Position numbers and translations under genes: made by a program
Source of the DNA: Qipengyuania citrea
GTDB lineage: Bacteria; Pseudomonadota; Alphaproteobacteria; Sphingomonadales; Sphingomonadaceae
Reading direction: 5' to 3'
Length of the DNA stretch: 64,000 nt
NCBI RefSeq assembly: GCF_009828015.1
Contig: NZ_WTYG01000003.1
Coordinates: 62,001-126,000 of the forward strand
The notes under the pieces: model-generated
What the model was told of the DNA's origin: nothing
What the model saw: only the letters and a program-made list of their open reading frames with translations
The model's database searches: none
Shown here: piece by piece, positions 9,687 to 17,609 of the stretch
How positions within the stretch are numbered: position 1 is the stretch's first letter
Layout of the letters: each line of letters starts with the position of its first letter

Positions 9687-10090
9687 GCGCGTTTCCGGAA
9701 CCGGCGCAGCAGGATCGCCCCCGCCACCGCTATCAGCAGCAGCGGGATGGCGAACAGCGGCCAGGTCGTGGCGCTGACTGCCGGCTTATAGCTGACATAA
9801 TCGCCATAGCGCTGGATCAGCCAGCTGCGGATCTCGTCGGGGCTCTCTCCCGCCGCCACCCGGATGCGCACCTGGTGGCGCATGTCGCCGGCCATCGGCG
9901 CGTCGCTGTCCGCGATCGATTGCGACTGGCACTTGAGGCAGCGCAAGGTCTCCATCAGCTCCTGCGCCGCCGCTTCCTGGGCGGGATCCTCGAGCTGGCG
10001 ATAGGCGAAGGGCGCTGGCGGCATGGTTTGCTGCGCCGCCAGCGGCATGGCGAACGCGAGGCAGAAAGCGGCAAGTGCGGGACGCGTCAT
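9683..10090 (-). CDS. ccmH: Cytochrome c maturation protein CcmH (CycL)
   Basis: 135 residues with a signal peptide, the thiol motif LRCLKCQSQSIADSDA and a C-terminal membrane anchor ending RRFRKRA. The LRCxxC pair reduces apocytochrome c cysteines in the periplasm before heme ligation. This is the short form, without the TPR half seen in E. coli CcmH; that function sits in the next gene. Coupled on both sides by 4-nt overlaps. Confidence 0.94.
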   Translation of the reverse strand: MTRPALAAFCLAFAMPLAAQQTMPPAPFAYRQLEDPAQEAAAQELMETLRCLKCQSQSIADSDAPMAGDMRHQVRIRVAAGESPDEIRSWLIQRYGDYVSYKPAVSATTWPLFAIPLLLIAVAGAILLRRFRKRA

Positions 10091-10611
10091 CGGGCCTTCT
10101 CCAGCTCGTCCAGCAGGATCGGCACGTCCCGTGCCCGGATATCACCGATATGCTGGTAGCGGATGACACCCTGGCCATCGATCACGAAGGTTTCAGGCAC
10201 CCCCGAAGACCCGATCGCCAGCTGCACTTCGGACAGATCGTCGCGTCCGATATGGGTGTAGGGATTGCCATGCTGCGCGAGGAATCCGGCAACATCCTCG
10301 GGGCGGTCGCGAATGGCGATGCCGACGATCTTCGCTCCCTGCTGCTCGAGGCTTTCGAGCTGCGGCGCCTCGGCGATGCAGGGCAGGCACCAGCTGGCCC
10401 AGATATTGAGCAGCCGCGGCTCACCATCGGCAAAGGTGCCGCTCTTGACCCCTTCCACGCCGTCCATCGCCGGCGGAAGGTCGAAATAGGGCAGCGGCTG
10501 GCCGACCATCCCGCTTTGGACGAAATCGTCCTTCGGCTGGGTAAGCTGATAGGCTGCCAGGCCGACAAAGGCGGCAAAGGCGAACAGCGGAACCCACAGA
10601 CGCCAGCTCAT
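10087..10611 (-). CDS. ccmG: Thiol:disulfide interchange protein CcmG/DsbE
   Basis: 174 residues from the ATG that overlaps the ccmF stop (ATGA). An N-terminal membrane anchor (MSWRLWVPLFAFAAF) precedes a periplasmic thioredoxin fold with active site WASWCLPC. It keeps the CcmH and apocytochrome thiols reduced. A longer reading with 51 more residues would run into ccmF and lacks support. Confidence 0.94.
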   Translation of the reverse strand: MSWRLWVPLFAFAAFVGLAAYQLTQPKDDFVQSGMVGQPLPYFDLPPAMDGVEGVKSGTFADGEPRLLNIWASWCLPCIAEAPQLESLEQQGAKIVGIAIRDRPEDVAGFLAQHGNPYTHIGRDDLSEVQLAIGSSGVPETFVIDGQGVIRYQHIGDIRARDVPILLDELEKAR

Positions 10612-12563
10612 GCCAGTGCCTCCCGGTCGGCGCGCCGTTCGGCAATGCGCGCGGCCAGGCGACGGTGGCGAAGGTCGGTCAGCACCCGGCCGATCAGCGC
10701 GAGCAATCCGCCCAGCGCGATCAGCAGGCCGCCGTACCAGATCAGCGTGACGAAGGGTTTCCACCACAGCCGCAGCTGCCAGCGACCGTCAGGCGACCGA
10801 TCGCCGACCACGGCGTAGAGCTGGCCGTTCCAGCGTGTCGCCAGCGCGCTTTCGGTGGTCTGCTGCGGCGGGGCCCAGAAATTGCGCGACTGCGGCGTCA
10901 GCTCGCGCGCTTCGCCGTCTCCATAGTGCGCGGAAAGACGGGCCTGGACCGCGGTCCAGTTCGGTCCGGCCACCGGTTCGACCCCTTCCAGGACGACGGT
11001 CCAAAGGCCCACCGTGGCGGTATCGCCCTGTTCGATCGCGGCGAGCCGTTCCTCGGTGAAGGCACTTTCGCTGGCCATGCCGATCAGCGCGACCGCGATG
11101 CCGAAATGGGCGACGACCATGCCCCAGGTCGCCAGCGGTGTGCGTGCCAGGTTGCGCCCGCGCAACGGCAGCCAGCTGGCCACCGCCAGTCCGATCCCGA
11201 AAGCCAGTCCGAGCAGCGGCAGCAGACCGATTTCCGTCAGCAGGCTGGTCAGGACCAGCGCGGCCACCACCAGCGCCGCGGTCAGCGCTACTTCCTTGCC
11301 GATCCGGTCGATGCGATCCTCGCGCCAGCGCAGCAGCGGACCCACGGCCATTACCGCGAACATCGGAATGGCGAAGATTGCCCCCACCGGATTGAAATAT
11401 GGCGGCCCCACCGACACGCGGACATCGAAGGCTTCGGTCAGCAGCGGGTACAGCGTGCCTAGCAGGACGATCGCCAGAATGGCACTGAGCATGACGTTGT
11501 TGAACACCAGCGCGCCCTCGCGGCTTGCCAGCGCAAACCGTTCGCCTTCGCTGATCGTGTTGGCGCGCAGGGCGAACAGCAGCAGCGCGCCGCCGATAAA
11601 GATGCCCAGCAAGACGAGGATGAACGTGCCGCGTTCGGGATCGACCGCGAAGGCATGGACGCTGGTCAGGATGCCCGACCGCACGAGGAAGGTCCCCACC
11701 ATACTCATCGAGAAGGCCACCACGCCCAGCATGATCGTCCATGTCCGCAAGGCGTCGCGGCTGGCGAGGACGCTGGCCGAATGCAGCAGCGCAGTGGCTG
11801 CCAGCCATGGCATGAGCGAGGCGTTCTCGACCGGGTCCCAGAACCACCAGCCGCCCCAGCCAAGCTCGTAATAGGCCCAATAGCTGCCCGCGGTGATCCC
11901 GATCGTCAGCATGATCCAAGCGGCCAGCACCCAGGGCCGCATTGCGCGCGCGAAATCGGGAGTTACCTGCCGGGTCAGCAACGCACCCACCGCGAAGCTG
12001 AAAGCGACCGACAGGCCAACATAGCCGAGATAGAGCGTGGGCGGGTGGAAGGCGAGACCGATATCCTGCAGCAGGGGGTTGAGGCCCATTCCCTCTGCCG
12101 CGGGGACAGGCAGCCGCTCGAAGGGGTTCGAACTGAGCAGCAGAAAGGCATAGAATCCGAGCGAGACAACGCCCTGCGCCGCGAGCGTTGCGTTCATCGT
12201 CCGCTCGGGCAGGCGCCGTTCGACCAGTGCGATCAGCGCCCCCGCCAGGCCCATCACCATGACCCACAGCAGCATCGAACCTTCGTGATTGCCCCAGGTG
12301 CCCGATAATTTGAACACCAGCGGCTTCAGCGAGTGCGAATTCGATGCCACCAGCTTGACCGACAGATCGGTGATGGCGAACAGCCAGACGAGCATGGCGA
12401 AGGAGAAGGTTACCAGCACGCCCTGGACGATCGCCGCGGGGCGGATCAGCGCGGCCAGTTCGCTCGCATTACCGGCGCGCAGAGCCAGGAAACCAGCGAT
12501 CATCTGGAGCGCGGCAAGCGCGGCGGCAAGCCACAGGGCCGCAAGACCGAGTTCGGCGATCAT
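10608..12563 (-). CDS. ccmF: Heme lyase subunit CcmF
   Basis: 651-residue polytopic membrane protein that, with CcmH and CcmI, joins heme to apocytochrome c. The tryptophan-rich periplasmic heme-handling motif WGGWWFWDPVENASLMPWL is intact, and His residues in flanking loops are retained. Length is normal for CcmF. Flanked by ATGA overlaps with ccmE and ccmG. Confidence 0.96.
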   Translation of the reverse strand: MIAELGLAALWLAAALAALQMIAGFLALRAGNASELAALIRPAAIVQGVLVTFSFAMLVWLFAITDLSVKLVASNSHSLKPLVFKLSGTWGNHEGSMLLWVMVMGLAGALIALVERRLPERTMNATLAAQGVVSLGFYAFLLLSSNPFERLPVPAAEGMGLNPLLQDIGLAFHPPTLYLGYVGLSVAFSFAVGALLTRQVTPDFARAMRPWVLAAWIMLTIGITAGSYWAYYELGWGGWWFWDPVENASLMPWLAATALLHSASVLASRDALRTWTIMLGVVAFSMSMVGTFLVRSGILTSVHAFAVDPERGTFILVLLGIFIGGALLLFALRANTISEGERFALASREGALVFNNVMLSAILAIVLLGTLYPLLTEAFDVRVSVGPPYFNPVGAIFAIPMFAVMAVGPLLRWREDRIDRIGKEVALTAALVVAALVLTSLLTEIGLLPLLGLAFGIGLAVASWLPLRGRNLARTPLATWGMVVAHFGIAVALIGMASESAFTEERLAAIEQGDTATVGLWTVVLEGVEPVAGPNWTAVQARLSAHYGDGEARELTPQSRNFWAPPQQTTESALATRWNGQLYAVVGDRSPDGRWQLRLWWKPFVTLIWYGGLLIALGGLLALIGRVLTDLRHRRLAARIAERRADREALA

Positions 12564-13030
12564 TCGAGACCTACCGTGGTTTCTTCGGCCATTTCGGCAG
12601 CGCGGTGCTGCTCCATTTCCTGCAGCTCGCGCGGGACGTAGTTCTCGTCGTGCTTGGCCAGCAAATTATCCGCGATAAAGGTCCCGCCGGGACCGAGCCG
12701 CCCCTCCGCAACCACACCCGAACCCTCGACGAACAAATCAGGCGCAATACCGCTGAACCGGACAGGAACGCGCGCGCCATCGTTGCCCGTTACCGCGAAT
12801 GTCAGCGTGACGCCGTCCGCCGCAGTCTGCAACGACCCCTCTTCGACCATGCCGCCGAGTCGCACCGCCTGGCCGGGTTCGGGCGGGTTTTCGAGCATCT
12901 GTTCGGGCAGGTAGAAATAGCTTGCCTGATTGCGCAGCGCATAAGCCGCCAGCAGTCCCGCCCCGATCAGCGCGAACAGCGCCAGGACGACAAGCACGAG
13001 CCGCTGGTGTTTGGGTTTCATCGCGCTCAT
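12560..13030 (-). CDS. ccmE: Heme chaperone CcmE
   Basis: 156 residues: a short cytoplasmic tail (MKPKHQR), one membrane anchor, then a periplasmic OB fold. The covalent heme-binding histidine and its tyrosine are visible in LAKHDENYVP (HxxxY). It carries heme from CcmC to CcmF. Start overlaps the ccmD stop. Confidence 0.95.
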   Translation of the reverse strand: MSAMKPKHQRLVLVVLALFALIGAGLLAAYALRNQASYFYLPEQMLENPPEPGQAVRLGGMVEEGSLQTAADGVTLTFAVTGNDGARVPVRFSGIAPDLFVEGSGVVAEGRLGPGGTFIADNLLAKHDENYVPRELQEMEQHRAAEMAEETTVGLE

Positions 13031-13167
13031 TTCCTGCGGCTTTCATCACGGCGCTTCTCGGCGCGTTGCATATCGAACCAGGCCCAGGCGACCATGCCGA
13101 GCGTGCCGATGACACCCACCGCATAGGCCGCGACGACGAAGTCCCACTGGTCGAGCGCTTCACGCAT
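13027..13167 (-). CDS. ccmD: Heme exporter accessory protein CcmD
   Basis: A 46-residue one-pass membrane protein that begins MREALDQWDFVVAAYAVG and ends in a basic tail (EKRRDESRRK). Its length, topology and position between ccmC and ccmE all fit CcmD, which helps release holo-CcmE from CcmC. The start ATG overlaps the ccmC stop by one base (TGATG). Longer upstream readings run inside ccmC. Confidence 0.9.
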   Translation of the reverse strand: MREALDQWDFVVAAYAVGVIGTLGMVAWAWFDMQRAEKRRDESRRK

Positions 13168-13889
13168 CACACAGCCTCCATCGCGCGGCGGCGCAAGCGG
13201 GCTTCCGCCTGGATATCGGCAAGCAAGGCGCGCATCCGGGCCAGCACAACACCGCCGAACAGCAGCGAAAAGCCGATCACCGCGACCAGCAGGGGAATGA
13301 GGAATTCGGCATCGATCGCGCTCTTGCCAACGGTGATGCTGGGTGGCTGGTGCAGCGAATTCCACCATACCACGCTGCGGTTGATGATCGGGATATTGAT
13401 TGCGCCCAGGAGCCCGAACAGCGCGGGAATGCGCGGTGACAGCCCTTCACGCTGCGCGGCCTGCGCCAACGCGATATAGGCGGCATAGAGGAAAGCGAGC
13501 ACCAGCATGCTGGTCAGCCGTCCGTCCCACACCCACCAGGTGCCCCAGGTCGGACGTCCCCAGATCGAACCGGTGGCCAGGCAGATGATCGTGAAAGCGA
13601 GGCCCGGAAGCGCCGCGGCGCGTGCCGCCAGCGCGGCCAGTGGATGACGCCAGACAAGAAACGCAAGACTGGACAATGCAATCGCCATCCAGCCCCCCAT
13701 TCCCAGCCACGCGGCAGGAACGTGCAGGAACAGTATGCGGACCGTTTCACCCATCAACCGATCGGGCGGCACCTGGAACAGGCCCCAATACAGCGCCGCA
13801 GCACTCGTCAGGAGGCCGCCGATCAGCAGCGCCGGCGTAAGCCAGGCTGCAAGCGACAGGAACCGTTTGGGATTGGCGAAGCCATGCAT
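13167..13889 (-). CDS. ccmC: Heme exporter CcmC
   Basis: 240 residues, six membrane segments, with the WWD-type heme motif WGTWWVWDGRLTSML. CcmC presents heme to CcmE. It is the first gene of the ccm run; ccmA and ccmB, which encode the ATPase part, are not in this window. The dehydrogenase gene upstream is on the same strand 59 bp away, so co-transcription is possible. Confidence 0.94.
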   Translation of the reverse strand: MHGFANPKRFLSLAAWLTPALLIGGLLTSAAALYWGLFQVPPDRLMGETVRILFLHVPAAWLGMGGWMAIALSSLAFLVWRHPLAALAARAAALPGLAFTIICLATGSIWGRPTWGTWWVWDGRLTSMLVLAFLYAAYIALAQAAQREGLSPRIPALFGLLGAINIPIINRSVVWWNSLHQPPSITVGKSAIDAEFLIPLLVAVIGFSLLFGGVVLARMRALLADIQAEARLRRRAMEAV

Positions 13890-13948
13890 TGAAATTTACC
13901 GTCCGGCACCGCTTTGGCAGCGCTCATCAGGCGTCGCAAGACCGCAGT

Positions 13949-15013
13949 TCAACGACCGATCAGTTCCTGCGCCATGCGGTCGGCAACCTGGTCGGGCGAT
14001 ACGCCGGTTTCGTCGCTCTGCCGCCAGATCTGCTCGAGCCGACCGGGGATCAGCGCGATACGCTTGCGCACTTCGTTGATGTCGCAAGGGGCATTGTCGC
14101 GGCGGCACAGATATTCGAGCGTTACCGAGATGATCCCGCCCGCGTTGATGACGTAATCGGGAGCGTAGAGAATACCGCGTTGCGCCAGCATCGGCCCGTG
14201 TTCGGGCCGCTTGAGCTGGTTGTTCGCGCCGCCGGCCACGATCTGGCAATCGAGCCGCGCGATTCCTTCGTCGTCGAGCACCGCGCCCAGCGCATTGGGG
14301 CTGAAGACATCGCAGGCGATCGACATCACCGCATCGGGAGCCGCGGTTTCGGCGCCGAGTTCGGCGGCCAATGCGGCCGCGCGGTCTTCGTGGATGTCGG
14401 ACAGCGTCAGCCGGGCGCCATCCTTGGCCAGCAGCCGCGCGACGCCGCCGCCAACGCTGCCGGTGCCCTGCACCGAGACATGGACGCCAGCGACGCTATC
14501 CTTGCCCAGCTTGTGCTTGACCGCGGCCTTGATGCCCAGAAAGATGCCCAGCGCGGTAAACGGGCCCGGGTCACCCCCGGCAGCGCCCTCGCCTTCAACC
14601 GGAAGCCCCGAAACATGCTGAGTGCGCTGCGCGACCGCGGCCATGTCGGCTTCCGAGATGCCGACGTCTTCGGCCGTGACGTAGCGCCCGCCAAGCGCAT
14701 CGACGGCATCGGCGAAGGCCGCGAGCAGTTCGGGAGACTTGGTCTTGTCCTTGTCCGCCAGGATGACGGCCTTGCCGCCGCCCATGGGCAGTCCGGCCAT
14801 GGCGTTCTTGTAGCTCATGCCGCGCGACAGCCGCAGCGCATCGCGCATCGCATCGGCGGGATCGGCATAGTGCCAGAAGCGCGTGCCCCCGGCACCGGGG
14901 CCGAGATGCGTTGAATGCAGCGCGATAATCGCGGTCAGCCCGCTCTTGGCATCGCGCACCACATGAACCAGTTCATGGTCATCGAAATCCGCTTCGGTCC
15001 AGAAAGCCGTCAT
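13949..15013 (-). CDS. Leucine/valine-type amino-acid dehydrogenase
   Basis: 354 residues from MTAFWTEADFDDHELV; an upstream extension would run into tRNA-His. NAD-dependent oxidative deamination of branched-chain amino acids is the family reaction. Visible: the catalytic-lysine segment GLPMGGGKAVIL, the CDVFSPNALG segment and the Rossmann glycines VQGTGSVGGGVARLL. Length matches Leu/Val dehydrogenases rather than glutamate dehydrogenases (over 400). Substrate choice between Leu, Val and Phe is not certain. Confidence 0.88.
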   Translation of the reverse strand: MTAFWTEADFDDHELVHVVRDAKSGLTAIIALHSTHLGPGAGGTRFWHYADPADAMRDALRLSRGMSYKNAMAGLPMGGGKAVILADKDKTKSPELLAAFADAVDALGGRYVTAEDVGISEADMAAVAQRTQHVSGLPVEGEGAAGGDPGPFTALGIFLGIKAAVKHKLGKDSVAGVHVSVQGTGSVGGGVARLLAKDGARLTLSDIHEDRAAALAAELGAETAAPDAVMSIACDVFSPNALGAVLDDEGIARLDCQIVAGGANNQLKRPEHGPMLAQRGILYAPDYVINAGGIISVTLEYLCRRDNAPCDINEVRKRIALIPGRLEQIWRQSDETGVSPDQVADRMAQELIGR

Positions 15014-15061
15014 GCGTGCGCGCCCCATATGCTTAGGTGGACGGCTGGAAAACGGGCAAAA

Positions 15062-15139
15062 TGGGGCGATCGACGGGGTTCGAACCCGCGACCTCCGGTA
15101 CCACAAACCGGCGCTCTAACCAACTGAGCTACGATCGCC
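15062..15139 (-). tRNA. tRNA-His (GTG)
   Basis: Cloverleaf read on the minus strand: acceptor GCGATCG with an extra encoded G at position -1, D-arm GCTCAGTTGGTTAGAGC, anticodon loop TTGTGGT (anticodon GTG), T-loop TTCGAAC. Position 73 is C, so the His identity pair G-1:C73 is encoded, and CCA is encoded too. The dehydrogenase start lies 49 bp downstream. Confidence 0.97.
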
Positions 15140-15330
15140 ATATGCCCCCGGAACCGCCCGGGAAGGGGGCCTGATACGCATGCGGGTAACAGCGTCAAGC
15201 CGCCCTGCGCAACGGCGCGTGCCTGTTGCACAATGAAGTGCATATGGGAAGCGAAAATCGCAAGCCGGCGTCATGCACGCAATTTTCTTTCGCGGTTGTG
15301 GTCGGGTCTTCGCGCGCTATCGTGTTCCCC

Positions 15331-15966
15331 ATGATCCGACCGGGCGAATCTTCAGCCGATACCCTGTTGAACCACCGCGGCATTCAGCGCGTGCCGAGCG
15401 ATCGGATCGAGCTGTTCCAGTTGCGGCAGTTCATTGACGGCGACTTGCGAACCGAGCTGATCCGCCTGATCGAACAGGACCGCCGACCCTCGACGCTCGC
15501 CGATGCCGGCGAAGACCGGTATTTCCGGACCAGCGAAACCTGTGACCTCGACGCCGGCGAACCCTGCGTGCGTGCGCTCGAGGACAAACTCGCCGCGCTC
15601 AACGGCATCGATCCGGCGTATGGCGAACCGCTTCAGGGCCAGCGCTACGAAGTCGGGCAGGAATTCAAGCCGCATTGCGACTATTTCAATCGCGGCGGAA
15701 CTGACTGGGACAAATACTGTTCGGTCGCGGGGCAGCGCACCTGGACGTTCATGATCTATCTGAACGATGTCGAGGCAGGCGGTGCAACGCGGTTCAGGGT
15801 CATCGGCAAGACCTTCCAGCCCGAAGCGGGAAAGCTGCTATGCTGGAACAACCGCCGCCCTGACGGGACCGAAAACCCGGCCACGCTGCATCACGGCATG
15901 AAAGTCCGCAAAGGGCGCAAATACGTGATCACCAAATGGTACCGCGAGAAGCCCTGGGGCTGGTAA
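15331..15966 (+). CDS. 2-oxoglutarate/Fe(II) dioxygenase, prolyl 4-hydroxylase type
   Basis: 211 residues from the chosen ATG (MIRPGESSAD); in-frame ATGs up to 15226 exist, but that stretch has no domain features. The iron triad reads HCD near the middle and the distal His in LHHGMKVRKG, with the 2OG-binding Lys in RKYVITKWYRE. YEVGQEFKPHCDYF and GGATRF are typical of P4Hc. Substrate unknown; bacterial members modify proline in ribosomal or surface proteins. Confidence 0.88.
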   Translation: MIRPGESSADTLLNHRGIQRVPSDRIELFQLRQFIDGDLRTELIRLIEQDRRPSTLADAGEDRYFRTSETCDLDAGEPCVRALEDKLAALNGIDPAYGEPLQGQRYEVGQEFKPHCDYFNRGGTDWDKYCSVAGQRTWTFMIYLNDVEAGGATRFRVIGKTFQPEAGKLLCWNNRRPDGTENPATLHHGMKVRKGRKYVITKWYREKPWGW

Positions 15967-15997
15967 GCGAGCCCCGCGCAGACTGTGGCGCAAACGC

Positions 15998-16027
15998 AAA
16001 AGGGCGGCCCCGCGGGACCGCCCTTGA
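15998..16027. terminator. Bidirectional terminator between prolyl hydroxylase and rpmE
   Basis: Near-continuous inverted repeat: AAGGGCGG (16000-16007) pairs with CCGCCCTT (16018-16025), and the inner CCCGCGGG is self-complementary. On the minus strand it is followed by TTTTGCGTTT, a fair T-tract for ending rpmE transcription. It lies in the convergent gap between the two genes. Confidence 0.75.
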
Positions 16028-16050
16028 ATAAGCCTTGTGGCTCGCTGCGC

Positions 16051-16278
16051 TCAGTTCTTCTTGAGCGACAGACCGCCGAAGCGCTTGTTGAAGGCTGCGA
16101 CACGGCCGCCTTCCTGAAGCTGCTTGGTGCCACCGGTCCAGGCCGGGTGGCTGGTCGGATCGATTTCGAGCGCCAGCGTATCGCCTTCGCTGCCCCAGGT
16201 GGAGCGCGTCTGGAATTCGGTACCATCGGTCATCTTGACCGTGATCATGTGGTAATCGGGGTGACCTTCGGCCTTCAT
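16051..16278 (-). CDS. rpmE: 50S ribosomal protein L31
   Basis: 75 residues beginning [19 protein letters not shown] with THPAWTG-type segment ([13 protein letters not shown]) and basic end FGGLSLKKN. No zinc-binding cysteines, so this is a C-minus L31. Single gene, with its own terminator, next to fabZ where lpxA would stand in LPS-producing relatives. Confidence 0.95.
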   Translation of the reverse strand: MKAEGHPDYHMITVKMTDGTEFQTRSTWGSEGDTLALEIDPTSHPAWTGGTKQLQEGGRVAAFNKRFGGLSLKKN

Positions 16279-16447
16279 GATTTGCGTCCTTTGAGCTTCG
16301 GAGCGGTTCCGACCGATCCAGCTGTTTGTGGGAAAGGCGCGCGCCTAATCGGATTCCCTGCCAAAAGCAAGCCCGATCACGCGGCGCCGCTTGCGCCGTT
16401 CAAGCCGCGAAGGATTGCCCGTAGGCACTCCCGCAGCCGGATGCGGA

Positions 16448-16903
16448 TCAGTCCGCCGGAGCGTCGGCGATCATGGCGGTGAACTGGACTTCGCAGGTCA
16501 CCTTGCCGTCAACCGAAGCTTCGCCCGCGAACTTGCAGACCCGCGCGCGTTTCTGAACGAAACTGGCCTTGAGGTCGAGCAGGACGCCGGGCGTCACCGG
16601 GCTGCGGAACTTGGCGTTTTCAATCGCCATGAAATAGACCAGCTTGCCCGATCCGGCGAGCCCGAGGCTGTCGACTGCGAGCACGCCGGCGGCCTGTGCC
16701 AGCGCTTCGATCTGCAACACACCGGGCATGATCGGCGCGCCGGGGAAATGCCCCTGGAAGAAGTCCTCGTTGAAGCTGACCGCCTTCACCGCATGGATCC
16801 GCTCGTCGGGCACGAGCTCCTTCACTCGGTCGACAAGCAGCAGGGGATAGCGATGCGGCAAGCGCTTCAGCACCTCGACGATGTCGAAACCCGTATCGCT
16901 CAT
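16448..16903 (-). CDS. fabZ: 3-hydroxyacyl-ACP dehydratase FabZ
   Basis: 151 residues from [20 protein letters not shown], preceded by a good ribosome site (AAGGAGCAGGGTG). Dehydrates 3-hydroxyacyl-ACP in fatty-acid elongation. The catalytic segment [20 protein letters not shown] carries the His and, on the partner strand, the Glu. It lies 22 bp after skp, with no lpxD between. Confidence 0.96.
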   Translation of the reverse strand: MSDTGFDIVEVLKRLPHRYPLLLVDRVKELVPDERIHAVKAVSFNEDFFQGHFPGAPIMPGVLQIEALAQAAGVLAVDSLGLAGSGKLVYFMAIENAKFRSPVTPGVLLDLKASFVQKRARVCKFAGEASVDGKVTCEVQFTAMIADAPAD

Positions 16904-16925
16904 CACCCTGCTCCTTCGTTCAGGC

Positions 16926-17609
16926 TCAGCGGCCGGCCGGCTGCGCAGCGGGCTGCTGCTGCTGCTGCTGCGCCTGTTGCTGGGCGGCCTGCTGCTGCGC
17001 GACATTCATCAAGACCTGCGAGACGGTCTGCTGCGCGGCGAGCGAATCCTGGCGCGGGCGCCAGCCTTCGGGGGGCGTGATCTGGACGGTCGGCACGCGC
17101 TGGTCGAGCACGGCGACCAGATCGTCGGTCACGTTGACCGCTTCGGGGGCCCACTGGATCGCATCGGGGGTGAGCAGCAACTGGATGTTCTTCTGCTGAA
17201 CCACCTGCTGGCGGACGTTCTGGTAGTCGTTGATCAGCTGTTCGATGGCATAGGTCTGCGCCAGCACGATCGGCTGCGAAGCCTGGCCAAGCTGCTGTTC
17301 CTTCTGCTGGATCTGCTGGACCACGCCGGGGTTCGCCTGCAGTTCGGCCTGGCTCAGCTGGCCATTGCTGTCGGTGTCGAGGCTCTGCTGCAGCGTCTGC
17401 ATTTCCTGGCGGAGCGTGCGGATCTGGCCGATCTGCGCGGCGAATTGCTGGTCGATCTGCTGATAGGCAGCGATCCGCGCCTGGCTGCGCACGATCACCG
17501 CTTCGGGGCTGCTGGTGGCGATGCCGGCCACCTGGGCTGCGGCGGGGGTGGCGATGGCTGCGGTGCCCGCGAGTGCGGCTGCGGCGATGGTCTTGGTGAA
17601 AAGTTTCAT
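16926..17609 (-). CDS. skp: OmpH/Skp family periplasmic chaperone
   Basis: 227 residues with signal peptide ([15 protein letters not shown]... ending ATPAAAQ). The body is a long, Gln-rich coiled coil, as expected for the Skp tentacles that hold unfolded outer-membrane proteins. The tail is a low-complexity Gln/Ala tract ending QPAGR. Its start overlaps the bamA stop by one base, so the chaperone is translationally tied to the insertase it feeds. Confidence 0.88.
   Translation of the reverse strand: MKLFTKTIAAAALAGTAAIATPAAAQVAGIATSSPEAVIVRSQARIAAYQQIDQQFAAQIGQIRTLRQEMQTLQQSLDTDSNGQLSQAELQANPGVVQQIQQKEQQLGQASQPIVLAQTYAIEQLINDYQNVRQQVVQQKNIQLLLTPDAIQWAPEAVNVTDDLVAVLDQRVPTVQITPPEGWRPRQDSLAAQQTVSQVLMNVAQQQAAQQQAQQQQQQPAAQPAGR

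Noticed and set aside
16950-17010. CTGCTGCTG-rich repeat in skp
   Set aside because: It is the coding sequence of the Gln-rich tail of Skp, not a separate repeat element.
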